Counted from the first letter of the stretch, positions 53,001-63,220 are shown. The stretch: 64,000 bases of DNA from Cytophagales bacterium (GCA_028279065.1 JANQSY010000110.1:1-64000); one strand, 5' to 3'. The notes: a model not told the origin generated them from the letters alone. Made by a program: numbers and translations.

Positions 53001-56000
53001 GCAGCAAATGCCATAACTATAGGGACGGGTCGTTGGAAACAGGTTTCCGGCCCTGCGAGTATCGTGATTGGCAATGTGAATTTGGAAACCAGTTTAATGA
53101 CAGCACCTGCATTTTCTGATTCCGCTGTCTATGAATTGGAATGGGCATCCTTTAACGGGGTTTGTGATACTCTTAGAGATACTGTCCAAGTCACCTTCTA
53201 TGAGAGTCCAACCAACCCCAATGCCGGTACTGACATAGCAGTTTGCGCGACCTCAACCAACCTGGCTGGCAATGCAATAACGGTAGGTATAGGCACCTGG
53301 ACTCAAGTTTCCGGGCCTCCTACATTAACGATCACTTCCCCCAATTCTGAAACCAGTGCGATCAATATTTCAGGATTCACTCTTGACTCTGATACATTCT
53401 TAATAGAATGGGCCACAACAAATGGTAATTGCCCCGTTGAAAGAGATACTGTTCAGGTTATTTTTCATAATGATCCGACCCCGGCTACAGCGGGAACTGA
53501 TATTGATATTTGTGCCGATACAGCAATTCTTTCTGGGAACCCTCCTACAGTAGGTACTGGAACCTGGACTCAGGTATCGGGAACCGGAGCCCTGACCATT
53601 GACAATAATACCGACCCAAACACCACGGTTAGGAATCCTGTTTTTGGCGCAAATGACTCTTCAATCTACCTACTTGAATGGGCAACAAGTAATGGGAATT
53701 GTATTGTTTCGAGAGACACTGTTCAGGTGGTATTCTTCCTTGATCCGGATGTGGCTGATGCAGGCCTTAACGATGCGATCTGTGCTTTAACTTACACCCT
53801 TGCGGGAAATTCTCCACCCTATGTGGGTCGGGGTCTTTGGACTCTCGGAACTGGCCCCGGAACAGCGAGTTTTGTAGACCCAACCGATGAAGGTACGGAT
53901 GTAACCGTCACTGCCTATGGTTTGTATAAGTTTTACTGGACCTTGAGCAATGGGCCGTGTCCTTCAAATACTGATTCGGTGTTAATAAGGTTTGATGAAT
54001 TCCCCTCCAGCGCTTCTGCAGGACTTGATGACACGGTCTGTGCATTGACCTATACTCTGGATGGGAATGTTCCTGGAGTTGGAACCGGAGAATGGTCTCT
54101 TGTGTCTGGGCCAGGTACTGCAACATTTGTTGATTCCTCACAAAACAACACCGATGTTACTGTTTCGTCAGTTGGAACATATGAATTTGAATGGAGGATC
54201 TCTAATGGAGTTTGTGCGGATTCTACCGACAATGTCATAATAATATTTGCTGCATCTGGTGGAAATACAGGAGTAAATGGTGATACTACTCAATGTATTG
54301 GTGCAACTAATGAAGTTTATGACGTTCCCTTTGTTCCTGGAACTACCTACGAGTGGTTGCTTCCTGCAAACGTGGATTCACTTTTTGGAGGAGGAGAATT
54401 TGATAATTTCTATGTCCTTGAATTCAACACGGCGGGAACATTTACGATTGGGGTTATTCCGACCAATAATTTTGGATGTTCCTCGGATACCCAAACAACC
54501 GATGTAACGGTTTACGATTTCCCAACTATAGATGCCGGACCTGATCATGCTATCTGTTCCGGTGATACTGTAGTTCTTGGAGGAGCCCCTACGGCTTCCG
54601 GCGGTTCTGGGGTTTTTGGTTATAACTGGTTTCCAACAAGCGGACTGGATGATGCAACAGCTGCAAATCCAAATGCATTTCCAACATTCGACAGGTCTTA
54701 CTTTCTGACCGTAACTGATTCTGTTTCAGGATGTATCACCCAACAGGATACCGCTGTTGTCACAGTCAATTCCAGCCCGTCAAGCCAACTTCTGGTTCTT
54801 GATCCTTCCATCTGTGAGGGGGATAGCGCAAGGCTCTACATCACCTTCCCAACTGGGGTTGGACCGTTTTCCGTAAGCATAAGTACTGGTGCTGATACCC
54901 TTGTTTTCCCGAGTGTGAGCAACCCGGATACATTGTTGGTTGGTCCTGATTCAACGATCACCTATCAAGTCATAGCGATTTTTGATTCGGCTACTTCTTG
55001 TGTAGGATCTACCTTCGTTGGGGCAGCTACCGTGAATGTAAGAGCATTACCAACCGCCACTTTAAGCACACTTGACTCTGTGATTTGTGAAGGTGACATA
55101 GCAAATCTTAACATATCGGTTTCAGGGCCTGCTCCTCAGATCTATACCATTGAATATGCCATTAACGGACAAGACACAACTGTATTTAATCTTGTTGGTG
55201 GAAGTGGAACCATTCCGGTTGCACCGGATAGCACAAGCCTTTACACTCTGATAAGTGTTACGGATAACTTCAGGAGTTGCCAGGTCAACGCTCCATCGAT
55301 AAGATTTACGGACAGTGTTCTTATTACTGTTGATTCTCTGCCGAGGGGAATTCTTACTGGTGGGGATACGATTTGCGCCGGTGATTCTGCTGCTTTGGTA
55401 GCCAATTTCACTGTGGGTGATGGCCCGTTTACCCTGGTGATCAACAACCTTGGAACAATTAATAATTATAACAGTGGTGATACGATTTGGGTAACCCCAA
55501 CGTCTACAACTGTTTATTCGCTTGCTTCTGTCTCTGATTCAAACTCCTGTGTTGCAACGGGAAGTTTGATCGGGGGATCGGCAACCATTATTGTTAATCC
55601 TCTCCCTGTAGCGACATTGCTTGGGACTTCAACTATTTGTCTGGGAGACACTGCGAATCTTTCTGTTCTTGTTACTGTAGGAACAGGACCATTCACGGTC
55701 ATCATCGATAACGGTGATACTGTTCTGAATTACAACAATTTGGATCCGATCCCTGTTGCTCCGTTGGTCACCACAAGTTATAATCTACTGGAAGTGACGG
55801 ATACCTTTGGCTGTACTACTTCAGCTCCATCCCCAGACCTGACGGGCAATCCATTGGTTACAGTGAATCCACTACCGACCGCCCAGGTTCAGCAGGACGA
55901 TACCATATGTAATGGTCAGACCACTACCCTGACTTTCAGTATGACAGGGCAAACGCCTTTCATTGTTACCTTCAGGAACAACACCACAGGGCAGGATAGC

Positions 56001-59000
56001 ACCATCGCAACCGTAGGATCCGCAACTTCTATCAACCTGGTCCTTGGACCTGATACCACAACCATATACTCCATTGTTAGTGTGATGGACGGCAACGGCT
56101 GCATGGACTCTGTTGGAAATCCAATAAACCCTGCTTTTGGGGACAGCGTGGAGATCTTTGTAAGGGATGTTCCTTCTGCTACTCTCGCTGCCGATACGAC
56201 AATATGTGATGGACAAACCGGTCATCTTTTCGCTACGGTGAGCAATGGTCTGGCTCCATTTACCCTTAACATCAGTGGTGGAGTTGGCATCATAAACAAT
56301 TACAATTCAGGGGATACAATTTTTGTAAACCCAAGTGATACCACCGACTACTATATCATCTCACTGACCGATGCCAACGGTTGCGGGGTAGTTGCCGGTG
56401 ATACCAATCTGCCTGACACAGTTACATTTAACGTAAATCCACTGCCTGTGGCAGATCTATTTGGGGATGCAACTATCTGTTTTGGTGATTCGACACCGAT
56501 TCAACTCACAATGTCTCCATTCACAGGACCTTATATTGTTGAATTGAGCAATGGCGTGACGGATTCTTCGTACTATAGCCTTGACTCGATATGGGTAAGT
56601 CCGACCACAACTCTTACGTACAATATTGTTAGGGTTACCGATTCAACAACGGGTTGTGTGATCATTGCACCTGATGCCAGCCTGACCGGCTCAGCGACCA
56701 TCACGGTCAATCCATTGCCTACGGCTCAAGTAGCCTCAGATGATACCATCTGTTTTGGTGAGAGCACCATTCTGACTTTCAGCATGACAGGCCAGGCCCC
56801 ATTCACGGTAACTTACAGGGATAACCTGACCATGCAGGACAGCACCTTTATGACTATAGGTTTGTCCACTTCAAGAAACATTACGGTTACCCCGGCTGAT
56901 ACCACCATCTACAGCCTGGTGAGCGTAATTGATGCAAACGGATGTGCTGACTCGATCAACAATCCGATCAATCCGGCATTTGGAGATTCGGTCACCATCA
57001 TGGTAAGGCCTGAGCCTTCAGCGAACTTCTCTGTATTCGCTGATGTAGATACGATCTGTAACGGGGACATCTCATATCTGACCGCTAACCTGACGGTTGG
57101 AGTTCCTCCGTACCAACTGATCGTAAGCAGTGGAGTAGGAGTGGTTAACAATTTCAACAATGGAGATTCGATACTGGTGAACCCAAGTATCACGACCCAA
57201 TACTGGATCGAGCAGTTAACCGATTCAAATGGTTGCGTTGTGATGGCGGGAAGCCCAAATCTTCCGGATACGGTAACGGTCCATGTGGATCCGCTACCAA
57301 CGGCAGATCTAAGTGGAGATGCCACCATCTGCTTTGGGGACAGCACCCCACTGGTACTTGCGATGGGTCCAACCACGGGCCCATTCATCGTTGAGCTGAC
57401 CAATGGGGAGGTTGATAGTTCCTATTATGATATGGATAGTATTTGGGTGAGTCCGACCACGACGACCACCTATACCATACTGAGAGTTACTGACTCCATT
57501 ACCGGATGTTTTGTGGATGCCCCGGACGCCAGCCTGACCGGCTCAGCGACCATCACGGTCAATCCATTGCCTACGGCTCAGATCGGATCTGATGATACAA
57601 TATGCTTTGATGATAATGTAGTCCTCACCCTGAGTATGACCGGACAGTTCCCATTCACGGTCACCTATAGGGATAATACTTTAATGAGGGATTCCACCAT
57701 TACTACAGTTGGATCACTTACATCACATCAGGTAACAGTTAGTCCTGATAGTTTCACCATTTATTCTCTTGTTAGTGTGATCGATGGAAACGGATGTGTT
57801 GACTCGATCAACAATCCGATCAATCCGGCTTTTGGAGATTCCACAACGATCTGGGTGGATAGTCTGCCTATAGCCGAGATAGTGATCGATCCATTGACAG
57901 ACACGATTTGCGATCTTGATACGGCATTCCTAATAGTGAATGTCAGTACTGGGCCTGGTCCATATAATATTCAGATCTCTGGTGGAGTAGGTGCGATCAA
58001 CGGGTATATCAGTGGAACTCCTATTCCTGTTACGCCGTCAACCAATACCACGTACAGACTTACCTTCCTTGAGGACGCCAATGGATGTTCGGTGATCGAT
58101 GGTCATCCGAATATCGATACGACCGTAACTGTGGTTGTCAATCCTCTTCCTGTAGTAGAGCTCAGACTTTCTCAGAATGAGATATGCCTAGGTGATTCTG
58201 CTCAGCTATTTTGGAATGTAACTGTTGGAATAGATCCAATAAGAGTGGTCATCGATGATGATCCAAGTGATACCATCGCCGCTGGAATAAACGATTCGAT
58301 CTGGGTAAGTCCGATTGACACAACAACGTACACTATCCTTTATTTCGAGGATGGAAATGGTTGTGCTGTATCAGCTCCGAATCCAAATATTTCCGGTACC
58401 CCAACCTTGATCGTCAATCCTTTGGCTACTGCGTCCATCTTCCAGGATGATACCATTTGTTATGGAGATAACGCCGAACTGATCTTCAGGATAGCGGGGG
58501 CAAATGCGCCCTACACAGTTACTTATTTGGATACTGGCGGTGCGCCATTGACCCAATTCAACGTGGTAGACAGCACTATAGTGAACTGGAGTCTGAACCC
58601 TGGGCTGAACACCTTCACTCTGAGGAATGTAGTGGATGACAAGGGTTGTGTTGCAAATCTATCAGCTGACACCATTGTGGATATTCTGGTACATGAGCTT
58701 CCTACCGTTGCGATCAGCGGGGACACCACTCTTTGCGAGGGAGAAACAGGTAAACTTTACTTTGATTTCACAGGGGTTGGGCCATTTACAGTAGTTTATA
58801 CCCATGGAATCACCCAGGACACGGCCACATTGAATGGCCCAAGGGATTCAGTTGACTTTGATGTTACTCCTTCTCCGATTCCCTATGTCTATACGCTGGT
58901 TGAGGCCTTTGATTCAAATCTTCCGGATGCATGTTATGCAACCAGCCTGACCGGAACTGCTACAGTAATAATGTACGAGAGAGCAAGGATCAGCTGGGCA

Positions 59001-62000
59001 AATGGAAATGACACCACCATTTGTGATCGTGATTCCTATGTGTTGACATTTGATGTTCAGGGCGGAAGACCTACCTACTCCGTAGATATATCCTGGTCGG
59101 ATGGAATAACTGTAGATACGACTTTGACTGGTATAGGAGATAACTCTATCTACATAGTTTCTCCAAGTGATACCACCACATATACCATTGTGTCAGCGAT
59201 CGAAGAGTTCACTACGGAGCTTTGTGAGGCCGTAGTTGTTGATGATTCTGTCGTGACCATCAATGTCAATCAATTGCCTACGGCTGATGTTGCGGTTACC
59301 GGGCCAACCGATGTATGCGATGGAGATAGCATTACCCTGGAATTCAATTTCACCGGACAGGCGCCATGGGATCTGACCTACCTGACTACCTATGCAGGAA
59401 CATTGGATACGCTTGGAGTAACAGCCAATCCATTGGTATTGCAGGTAGCTCCGCCATTTGCTGGAAGCTATTCGGTCTCTATTCTATCCGTTAAGGATGG
59501 GCATACACCTCAATGTCAGGTATTTGCGCCCGATGCCAATATTACTGGTCTTGCAAGCTTCACAACACATGGACTGCCATCTGCCAGCCTGAACCCATTG
59601 GGACTCACCACCGTATGTCGTGGTGATACCACCGACCTGCTGGTAGTTGCTTCAGGAGGGACTCCTCCATACAGGATCTTTATCTCTGATGGAGCTGGCT
59701 ACAATATTGACACAACATTCAATAGCAATACGATTGTCATTCCGGTATTCCCGACAAATACCACCACCTTCAGCATTGACAGTCTGATGGATTCGAATGC
59801 TCTTACTGCCGCCGGATGTATGGCTGATACAGCCAACCTGACCGGTCAGGTTACAGTAACCGTTAATGATAGGCCAACAGCAGGTATAAGTGGAATCGAC
59901 ACGGTTTGTTCTCTTGAGAACAGTTCATTCCAGATCACTCTGGGTGGTACAGGTCCGTGGTTTGTACAGTACAGCGATGGCACCAATACCTTCCCAACTG
60001 TAGCCACTAGCTCACCGCATACCGTAACCGTGATCAATCCTTCGGTTGGAACAAATGTATATAAGATCGTTACGGTCTCCGATAATGGATTGATTCCATC
60101 ATGCCCTGCTGATTCTCTTCCAACGGATTCAGCCTGGGTGCATGTCAACGACCTGCCGTCTGCTACGCTTTCAGGTGATACAAGCATTTGCGAAGGCGAC
60201 CTCTTGCCCTTGGCCCTTGATTTCGGGGTTACCAATGGGCCATTCGGAGGACAGATCATCGATGGAAACGGAGTGACATATCCGTTTACAGGATTGCTAT
60301 TCCCAACAGACACCGTCCTGATCCCATATACTCAGACCGGATTGCAGACCTACTTCCTGGATTCCGTGATCGATGAAGGAACGACCTGTGAACCATTGTT
60401 TACAGTCGGGCAGGCTATAGTTACCATTAGGCCTACAGTGACCGTTGATCTTTCAGGCTCCGATACCATTTGCGATGGGGCATTCGGTGTGGGACGTTTG
60501 TTCTTTGACTTCACCGATGCTAATGGAACCGCTCAAGGAGCATATGATGTGGAAATTTTGAGAAATGGAATTCCGGTTGATACGGCGCTTCAAGCAACCC
60601 CAGGAAGCTTTATAGATGCCCCGGATCTCCAGGTTGGAATGAACAACTATACAGTTGGCTGGGCAACCTACACTTCAGTGGGTGCAGCCACACCTCCGTA
60701 TTGCGACCTTGTTCCAGGAACAGGAGCGGATATTCTGGTTCATCCACTTCCCAATGCAACCATCCAGGATGATGACACAATATGCAATGGGCAAAGTACC
60801 ACATTGACTTTTGATTTGACTGGGCAAGCGCCTTTCGATATCAGATACTCGGCAGGGTTTACTAGTGAGGATACAGTTGCTTCAACTGGTTCACTTACAA
60901 TATCTGTTTCTCCTGCTAACCGCACAACCTATGCCCTCTCTATAGTGACTGATGCGAATGGTTGTTCACAAAGCAACTTCCCTTCAAGTGACAGCACTGA
61001 GGCAACGATCATTGTCAATGATCTGCCATTAGCCCAGCTGAGGATCGATGGATTCTTCTCCAATTCGGTGAACTTCTGTGAGGAGGATACCGCTGCATTG
61101 CAGATCCTGCTGACTGGAAATGGGCCCTTTGATGTTGAGGTCGGTGATAATCTCGGAAATACCTATAACAGGACCGGGTTCAACAGCGGTGATACCATAC
61201 AGGTATTCCCGCCATTGAGCGTGCCAGTCAGATACTTCATCAATTCGGTTTTCGATAGCCATAATCCGACCTGTAGTCCTGCGACTTTGACCGATACGGT
61301 CACCATATTTACTGATCCTTTGCCAACCGGGGATTTGACCGGAGACACTACAATTTGTCTTGGCGCTACCGCTCCACTAAGAATAGACCTTACTGGTATT
61401 GGTCCATGGAATATTCAAGTTGATGGTGTTCCGGGGACTACTCAGGTACTTTCCTCACCTTTTATTTTAGATGTTACACCAGTAACCACGACCACTTACA
61501 GGATCATAAGCATTGTGGACGTTGGAACCAATAATGATTGTGGTGTGGATTCCACCCATGGAAATGTTACCGGAATTGTAACCGTAACCGTAGCACCAGA
61601 GGTATTCGCCGGATTCACATTTACCGAGGATGGAAGATGCGGTGATCCCACATTCACTTTCACTGACACCACCGCACCACCCAATACCTATAGCTATTTC
61701 TGGAGTTTTGGAGATGGGGATACCTCAACGCTTCAAAACCCTGTACATCAGTATAACAACACTACATTGAATGTTGTGAACTATGATGTCACTCTAATAG
61801 CAACTACCGTAGCCAATCCAGTGGGTTGTCAGGATTCTGTAACCCAAACCATTTCGGTCAGACCGGCGATCACCGCTGATCTGACTGTATCTGAGGATTC
61901 AGGTTGTTCACCGTTTGAGGTGACCTTCACCAGTAATAATGCTGCTGTTTCGAGGTACTGGGATTTTGAGTCTAATGGAACGGATCTACAGGTAGGAAAT

Positions 62001-63206
62001 GCAATAGAGACCTATACATTCGAGAATACTGGATTGACAGATGTTACATTCAATGTGTGGCATGTGGTTGAAAACCAATTTGCTTGTAGGGATACTTTGA
62101 TCCAGGATATCAGGGTCTTTGCCTTACCAAAGCCTGCGTTCACGGCAAATCCTCAAGTTCAGAACTGGCCGATTTCTCCTGTGTCTTTCACCAATAACAC
62201 CCCGAATGTGAATACGTTCACCTATTTCTGGGACTTTGGAGATGGTCTTGGCGCATCAAATGCAATCAATCCTCCGGATTATACTTACAATACCTGGGGC
62301 GACTTCGATGTTCAGTTGACAGCCACCTCGGTTAACGGTTGTGTGGATTCATTCACTCAGACCGTAACTATTTTGCCTGAGCTTCCGGTTGCGAGCCTTC
62401 CAGGAGATACAGCATTCGGTTGTGCGCCGTATGAATACACTTTCACGCATAACTCACAGTTTGCATTCTCCTCAGTATGGAAGTTCACCGACGGCCAGAC
62501 CTATGCTTCGGATGAGGTTACCAGAAGCTTCCTTACGCCAGGAGACCAGGGTGCGCCTAAGTTCATTGGAGTATGGCTTGTGGTAACTGGGTTGAATGGA
62601 TTCCAGGACTCCACCTTCCAGCAGGTGATCGCGGTTGTTTATCCTACCCCACAGGCTGCATTTACGACTTCGTTTGATACGGTATTTGCACCAAATAACA
62701 AGGTCAACTTCAACAACTTCAGTCTGTATTATGATAGCCTGAAATGGGATTTCGGTGACGGAACTACTGCATTCACTGTCAACCCAACGCATACCTACGA
62801 GAAAGAAGGTGAGTATGATATCACAATGATCGCGTACTCGGATGAGGGTTGTACGGATACAGCGGTAAGACCTATGGTTGTGAAGCCAACCGCAAATATT
62901 TTCGTACCGAATGTATTCATTCCAAATCCGGCAGGGCCAAGTGGAGGGGATATTTCCTCTGCCACGGGTCAGTTGATCAATACGGTGTTCTATCCGGTGC
63001 CAAATAAACCGGTCAAGAGCCTGATATTCCAGATCTTCAATCGCTGGGGTGAGGTGATCTTCGAGTCACAGGATGTCAATATTGGATGGGACGGTTATGT
63101 CAATGGAAAATTGGCAACACAATCAGTGTATATCTATAGGGTGGATGTGAAGTTCACCGATGGATCGGAAGAAACGATAATTGGGGACGTAACTCTCCTC
63201 AGGTAG
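50085..63206 (+). CDS. Giant repetitive T9SS type B surface adhesin (4373 residues)
   Basis: Signal peptide 1-~28 (ending RASAQC). An N-terminal beta-rich region runs to ~320. Twelve copies (~322-1387) of an ~89-residue domain follow, with signature NAGPDxxVC, GxGTWTQVSGP and SNGxC. Two further Ig-like domains come next (~1388-1562), one starting DAGPDHAICSGDT. About 24 copies (~1563-3838) of a ~95-residue Ig-like domain follow, with signature GDxTICxGDS, GPFTV, TTxYxIxSVxDxNGC and TITVNPLP. Five PKD-type domains (~3840-4266; FWSFGDGDTS, FWDFGDGLGA, KWDFGDGTTA) precede the type B sorting domain (~4268-4373: ANIFVPNVFIPN, FQIFNRWGEVIFESQ, IGWDGYVNGKLA, YIYRVDV). The type B CTD and the PorP/SprF gene 14 bases downstream indicate T9SS export and surface attachment, as for SprB/SprF. 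The reading frame is uninterrupted for 13.1 kb. Confidence 0.95.
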   Translation: MNMFRDFLRVIALSLVCFFLFNQRASAQCSNLSGSFVNDLRVASLCAPTPVTWNVEFEFLFSVSVADTDKVYINIRWNDPGNNQVTVQASPNGNRRRFSVSESFTYPATGGDCSYEPIAFACWDADGNGIISGAEVCVGSRIEATLSSWSTDDSNGGTLAINPAQEDICVDDSALNFQFQDATFPNCEVTVEPDVPNQQTRWVQFIYGTNVNPGPYIPLVSIDTGGGTVQITDAAGAIITTFAGPIIEIPAPVLVGDLNELTYPISYPGGVAAIGDVFEITLRNWNICNPYDTLPDGNPPTDPVNGDFPAITTEAILNVIGPTPATAGPDQDVCGTSTNFAANTPGTGTGTWSQLTGPTVASITDINDPTSNVSIGGGGAAVKVYTFEWSTALGGCATSVDTVQITFYRDPNNPNAGPDQDICGLSTTMAANNITRGFGQWVQTGGPVANPGLSSIFDRNATLNVSTSGYGVYTFDWTANNPPCAQKTNEVVITFEQDPTTPNAGPDDTTVCNSLNYTLAGNSIGVGTGTWTKVSGPVGAVTFAPNANDPTATATLPTYGTFVLRWTATNGTICADQTDDVTISAFQTPTVSVAGIDSTHCGLNINLYGNTPTVGQGMWTHESGPGPVVFVDATDPNTLVTVPNATVYRFRWTISNGNCPDSFDDVFITFGPPADVANAGPDDSVCASEQITLGANDPTPAPSLGTGTWTIINGPAGYVLGANTFISNVNDHNAVLSWDTLSAIGNGPFSYTLVWTVTKVSCPTTTDTVVVWNYPKPTSAVVTGLNPRVTCALTQSISANPLAEGHGQWTQVSGPGISTFVDDTLATTNVTVSQSGYYRYKWEVVSGPCSPPSRDTLDVDFTSPTPSAAGNDTSTCAFFDTLNANTPTVGSGTWTVVGQPVGGTLSFDDVNKPNARTDLSGAIVYGTYTLRWTITNAGCTDEVDEVDITFFEDPTVPNAGTDIFVCANSTNMAANAITIGTGRWKQVSGPASIVIGNVNLETSLMTAPAFSDSAVYELEWASFNGVCDTLRDTVQVTFYESPTNPNAGTDIAVCATSTNLAGNAITVGIGTWTQVSGPPTLTITSPNSETSAINISGFTLDSDTFLIEWATTNGNCPVERDTVQVIFHNDPTPATAGTDIDICADTAILSGNPPTVGTGTWTQVSGTGALTIDNNTDPNTTVRNPVFGANDSSIYLLEWATSNGNCIVSRDTVQVVFFLDPDVADAGLNDAICALTYTLAGNSPPYVGRGLWTLGTGPGTASFVDPTDEGTDVTVTAYGLYKFYWTLSNGPCPSNTDSVLIRFDEFPSSASAGLDDTVCALTYTLDGNVPGVGTGEWSLVSGPGTATFVDSSQNNTDVTVSSVGTYEFEWRISNGVCADSTDNVIIIFAASGGNTGVNGDTTQCIGATNEVYDVPFVPGTTYEWLLPANVDSLFGGGEFDNFYVLEFNTAGTFTIGVIPTNNFGCSSDTQTTDVTVYDFPTIDAGPDHAICSGDTVVLGGAPTASGGSGVFGYNWFPTSGLDDATAANPNAFPTFDRSYFLTVTDSVSGCITQQDTAVVTVNSSPSSQLLVLDPSICEGDSARLYITFPTGVGPFSVSISTGADTLVFPSVSNPDTLLVGPDSTITYQVIAIFDSATSCVGSTFVGAATVNVRALPTATLSTLDSVICEGDIANLNISVSGPAPQIYTIEYAINGQDTTVFNLVGGSGTIPVAPDSTSLYTLISVTDNFRSCQVNAPSIRFTDSVLITVDSLPRGILTGGDTICAGDSAALVANFTVGDGPFTLVINNLGTINNYNSGDTIWVTPTSTTVYSLASVSDSNSCVATGSLIGGSATIIVNPLPVATLLGTSTICLGDTANLSVLVTVGTGPFTVIIDNGDTVLNYNNLDPIPVAPLVTTSYNLLEVTDTFGCTTSAPSPDLTGNPLVTVNPLPTAQVQQDDTICNGQTTTLTFSMTGQTPFIVTFRNNTTGQDSTIATVGSATSINLVLGPDTTTIYSIVSVMDGNGCMDSVGNPINPAFGDSVEIFVRDVPSATLAADTTICDGQTGHLFATVSNGLAPFTLNISGGVGIINNYNSGDTIFVNPSDTTDYYIISLTDANGCGVVAGDTNLPDTVTFNVNPLPVADLFGDATICFGDSTPIQLTMSPFTGPYIVELSNGVTDSSYYSLDSIWVSPTTTLTYNIVRVTDSTTGCVIIAPDASLTGSATITVNPLPTAQVASDDTICFGESTILTFSMTGQAPFTVTYRDNLTMQDSTFMTIGLSTSRNITVTPADTTIYSLVSVIDANGCADSINNPINPAFGDSVTIMVRPEPSANFSVFADVDTICNGDISYLTANLTVGVPPYQLIVSSGVGVVNNFNNGDSILVNPSITTQYWIEQLTDSNGCVVMAGSPNLPDTVTVHVDPLPTADLSGDATICFGDSTPLVLAMGPTTGPFIVELTNGEVDSSYYDMDSIWVSPTTTTTYTILRVTDSITGCFVDAPDASLTGSATITVNPLPTAQIGSDDTICFDDNVVLTLSMTGQFPFTVTYRDNTLMRDSTITTVGSLTSHQVTVSPDSFTIYSLVSVIDGNGCVDSINNPINPAFGDSTTIWVDSLPIAEIVIDPLTDTICDLDTAFLIVNVSTGPGPYNIQISGGVGAINGYISGTPIPVTPSTNTTYRLTFLEDANGCSVIDGHPNIDTTVTVVVNPLPVVELRLSQNEICLGDSAQLFWNVTVGIDPIRVVIDDDPSDTIAAGINDSIWVSPIDTTTYTILYFEDGNGCAVSAPNPNISGTPTLIVNPLATASIFQDDTICYGDNAELIFRIAGANAPYTVTYLDTGGAPLTQFNVVDSTIVNWSLNPGLNTFTLRNVVDDKGCVANLSADTIVDILVHELPTVAISGDTTLCEGETGKLYFDFTGVGPFTVVYTHGITQDTATLNGPRDSVDFDVTPSPIPYVYTLVEAFDSNLPDACYATSLTGTATVIMYERARISWANGNDTTICDRDSYVLTFDVQGGRPTYSVDISWSDGITVDTTLTGIGDNSIYIVSPSDTTTYTIVSAIEEFTTELCEAVVVDDSVVTINVNQLPTADVAVTGPTDVCDGDSITLEFNFTGQAPWDLTYLTTYAGTLDTLGVTANPLVLQVAPPFAGSYSVSILSVKDGHTPQCQVFAPDANITGLASFTTHGLPSASLNPLGLTTVCRGDTTDLLVVASGGTPPYRIFISDGAGYNIDTTFNSNTIVIPVFPTNTTTFSIDSLMDSNALTAAGCMADTANLTGQVTVTVNDRPTAGISGIDTVCSLENSSFQITLGGTGPWFVQYSDGTNTFPTVATSSPHTVTVINPSVGTNVYKIVTVSDNGLIPSCPADSLPTDSAWVHVNDLPSATLSGDTSICEGDLLPLALDFGVTNGPFGGQIIDGNGVTYPFTGLLFPTDTVLIPYTQTGLQTYFLDSVIDEGTTCEPLFTVGQAIVTIRPTVTVDLSGSDTICDGAFGVGRLFFDFTDANGTAQGAYDVEILRNGIPVDTALQATPGSFIDAPDLQVGMNNYTVGWATYTSVGAATPPYCDLVPGTGADILVHPLPNATIQDDDTICNGQSTTLTFDLTGQAPFDIRYSAGFTSEDTVASTGSLTISVSPANRTTYALSIVTDANGCSQSNFPSSDSTEATIIVNDLPLAQLRIDGFFSNSVNFCEEDTAALQILLTGNGPFDVEVGDNLGNTYNRTGFNSGDTIQVFPPLSVPVRYFINSVFDSHNPTCSPATLTDTVTIFTDPLPTGDLTGDTTICLGATAPLRIDLTGIGPWNIQVDGVPGTTQVLSSPFILDVTPVTTTTYRIISIVDVGTNNDCGVDSTHGNVTGIVTVTVAPEVFAGFTFTEDGRCGDPTFTFTDTTAPPNTYSYFWSFGDGDTSTLQNPVHQYNNTTLNVVNYDVTLIATTVANPVGCQDSVTQTISVRPAITADLTVSEDSGCSPFEVTFTSNNAAVSRYWDFESNGTDLQVGNAIETYTFENTGLTDVTFNVWHVVENQFACRDTLIQDIRVFALPKPAFTANPQVQNWPISPVSFTNNTPNVNTFTYFWDFGDGLGASNAINPPDYTYNTWGDFDVQLTATSVNGCVDSFTQTVTILPELPVASLPGDTAFGCAPYEYTFTHNSQFAFSSVWKFTDGQTYASDEVTRSFLTPGDQGAPKFIGVWLVVTGLNGFQDSTFQQVIAVVYPTPQAAFTTSFDTVFAPNNKVNFNNFSLYYDSLKWDFGDGTTAFTVNPTHTYEKEGEYDITMIAYSDEGCTDTAVRPMVVKPTANIFVPNVFIPNPAGPSGGDISSATGQLINTVFYPVPNKPVKSLIFQIFNRWGEVIFESQDVNIGWDGYVNGKLATQSVYIYRVDVKFTDGSEETIIGDVTLLR
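55870..58420 (+). repeat. Higher-order repeat inside the adhesin gene: three-domain block repeated about three times
   Basis: The domain opening AQVQQDDTIC (gcc at 55881) recurs as AQVASDDTIC (gct at 56724) and AQIGSDDTIC (gct at 57576), spacings of 843 and 852 bases. Each block has the same order of three Ig-like domains: DDTIC with SMTGQ, then a D(T)TIC domain, then GDATICFGDS. The third block diverges after its first domain. Within it, 56676-56728 is identical over all 53 bases to 57528-57580. Confidence 0.85.
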
Positions 63207-63220
63207 AAAAATTGTAAAGC

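Noticed and set aside
55872-57403. Minus-strand open frames of 117 and 164 codons inside the giant adhesin gene
   Set aside because: They are antisense of repeated domains and share the repeat period; no independent signal.
56676-57580. 53-base perfect repeats considered as part of a CRISPR or mobile repeat array
   Set aside because: Only two exact copies, 852 bases apart, in frame inside a coding repeat; explained by domain duplication.
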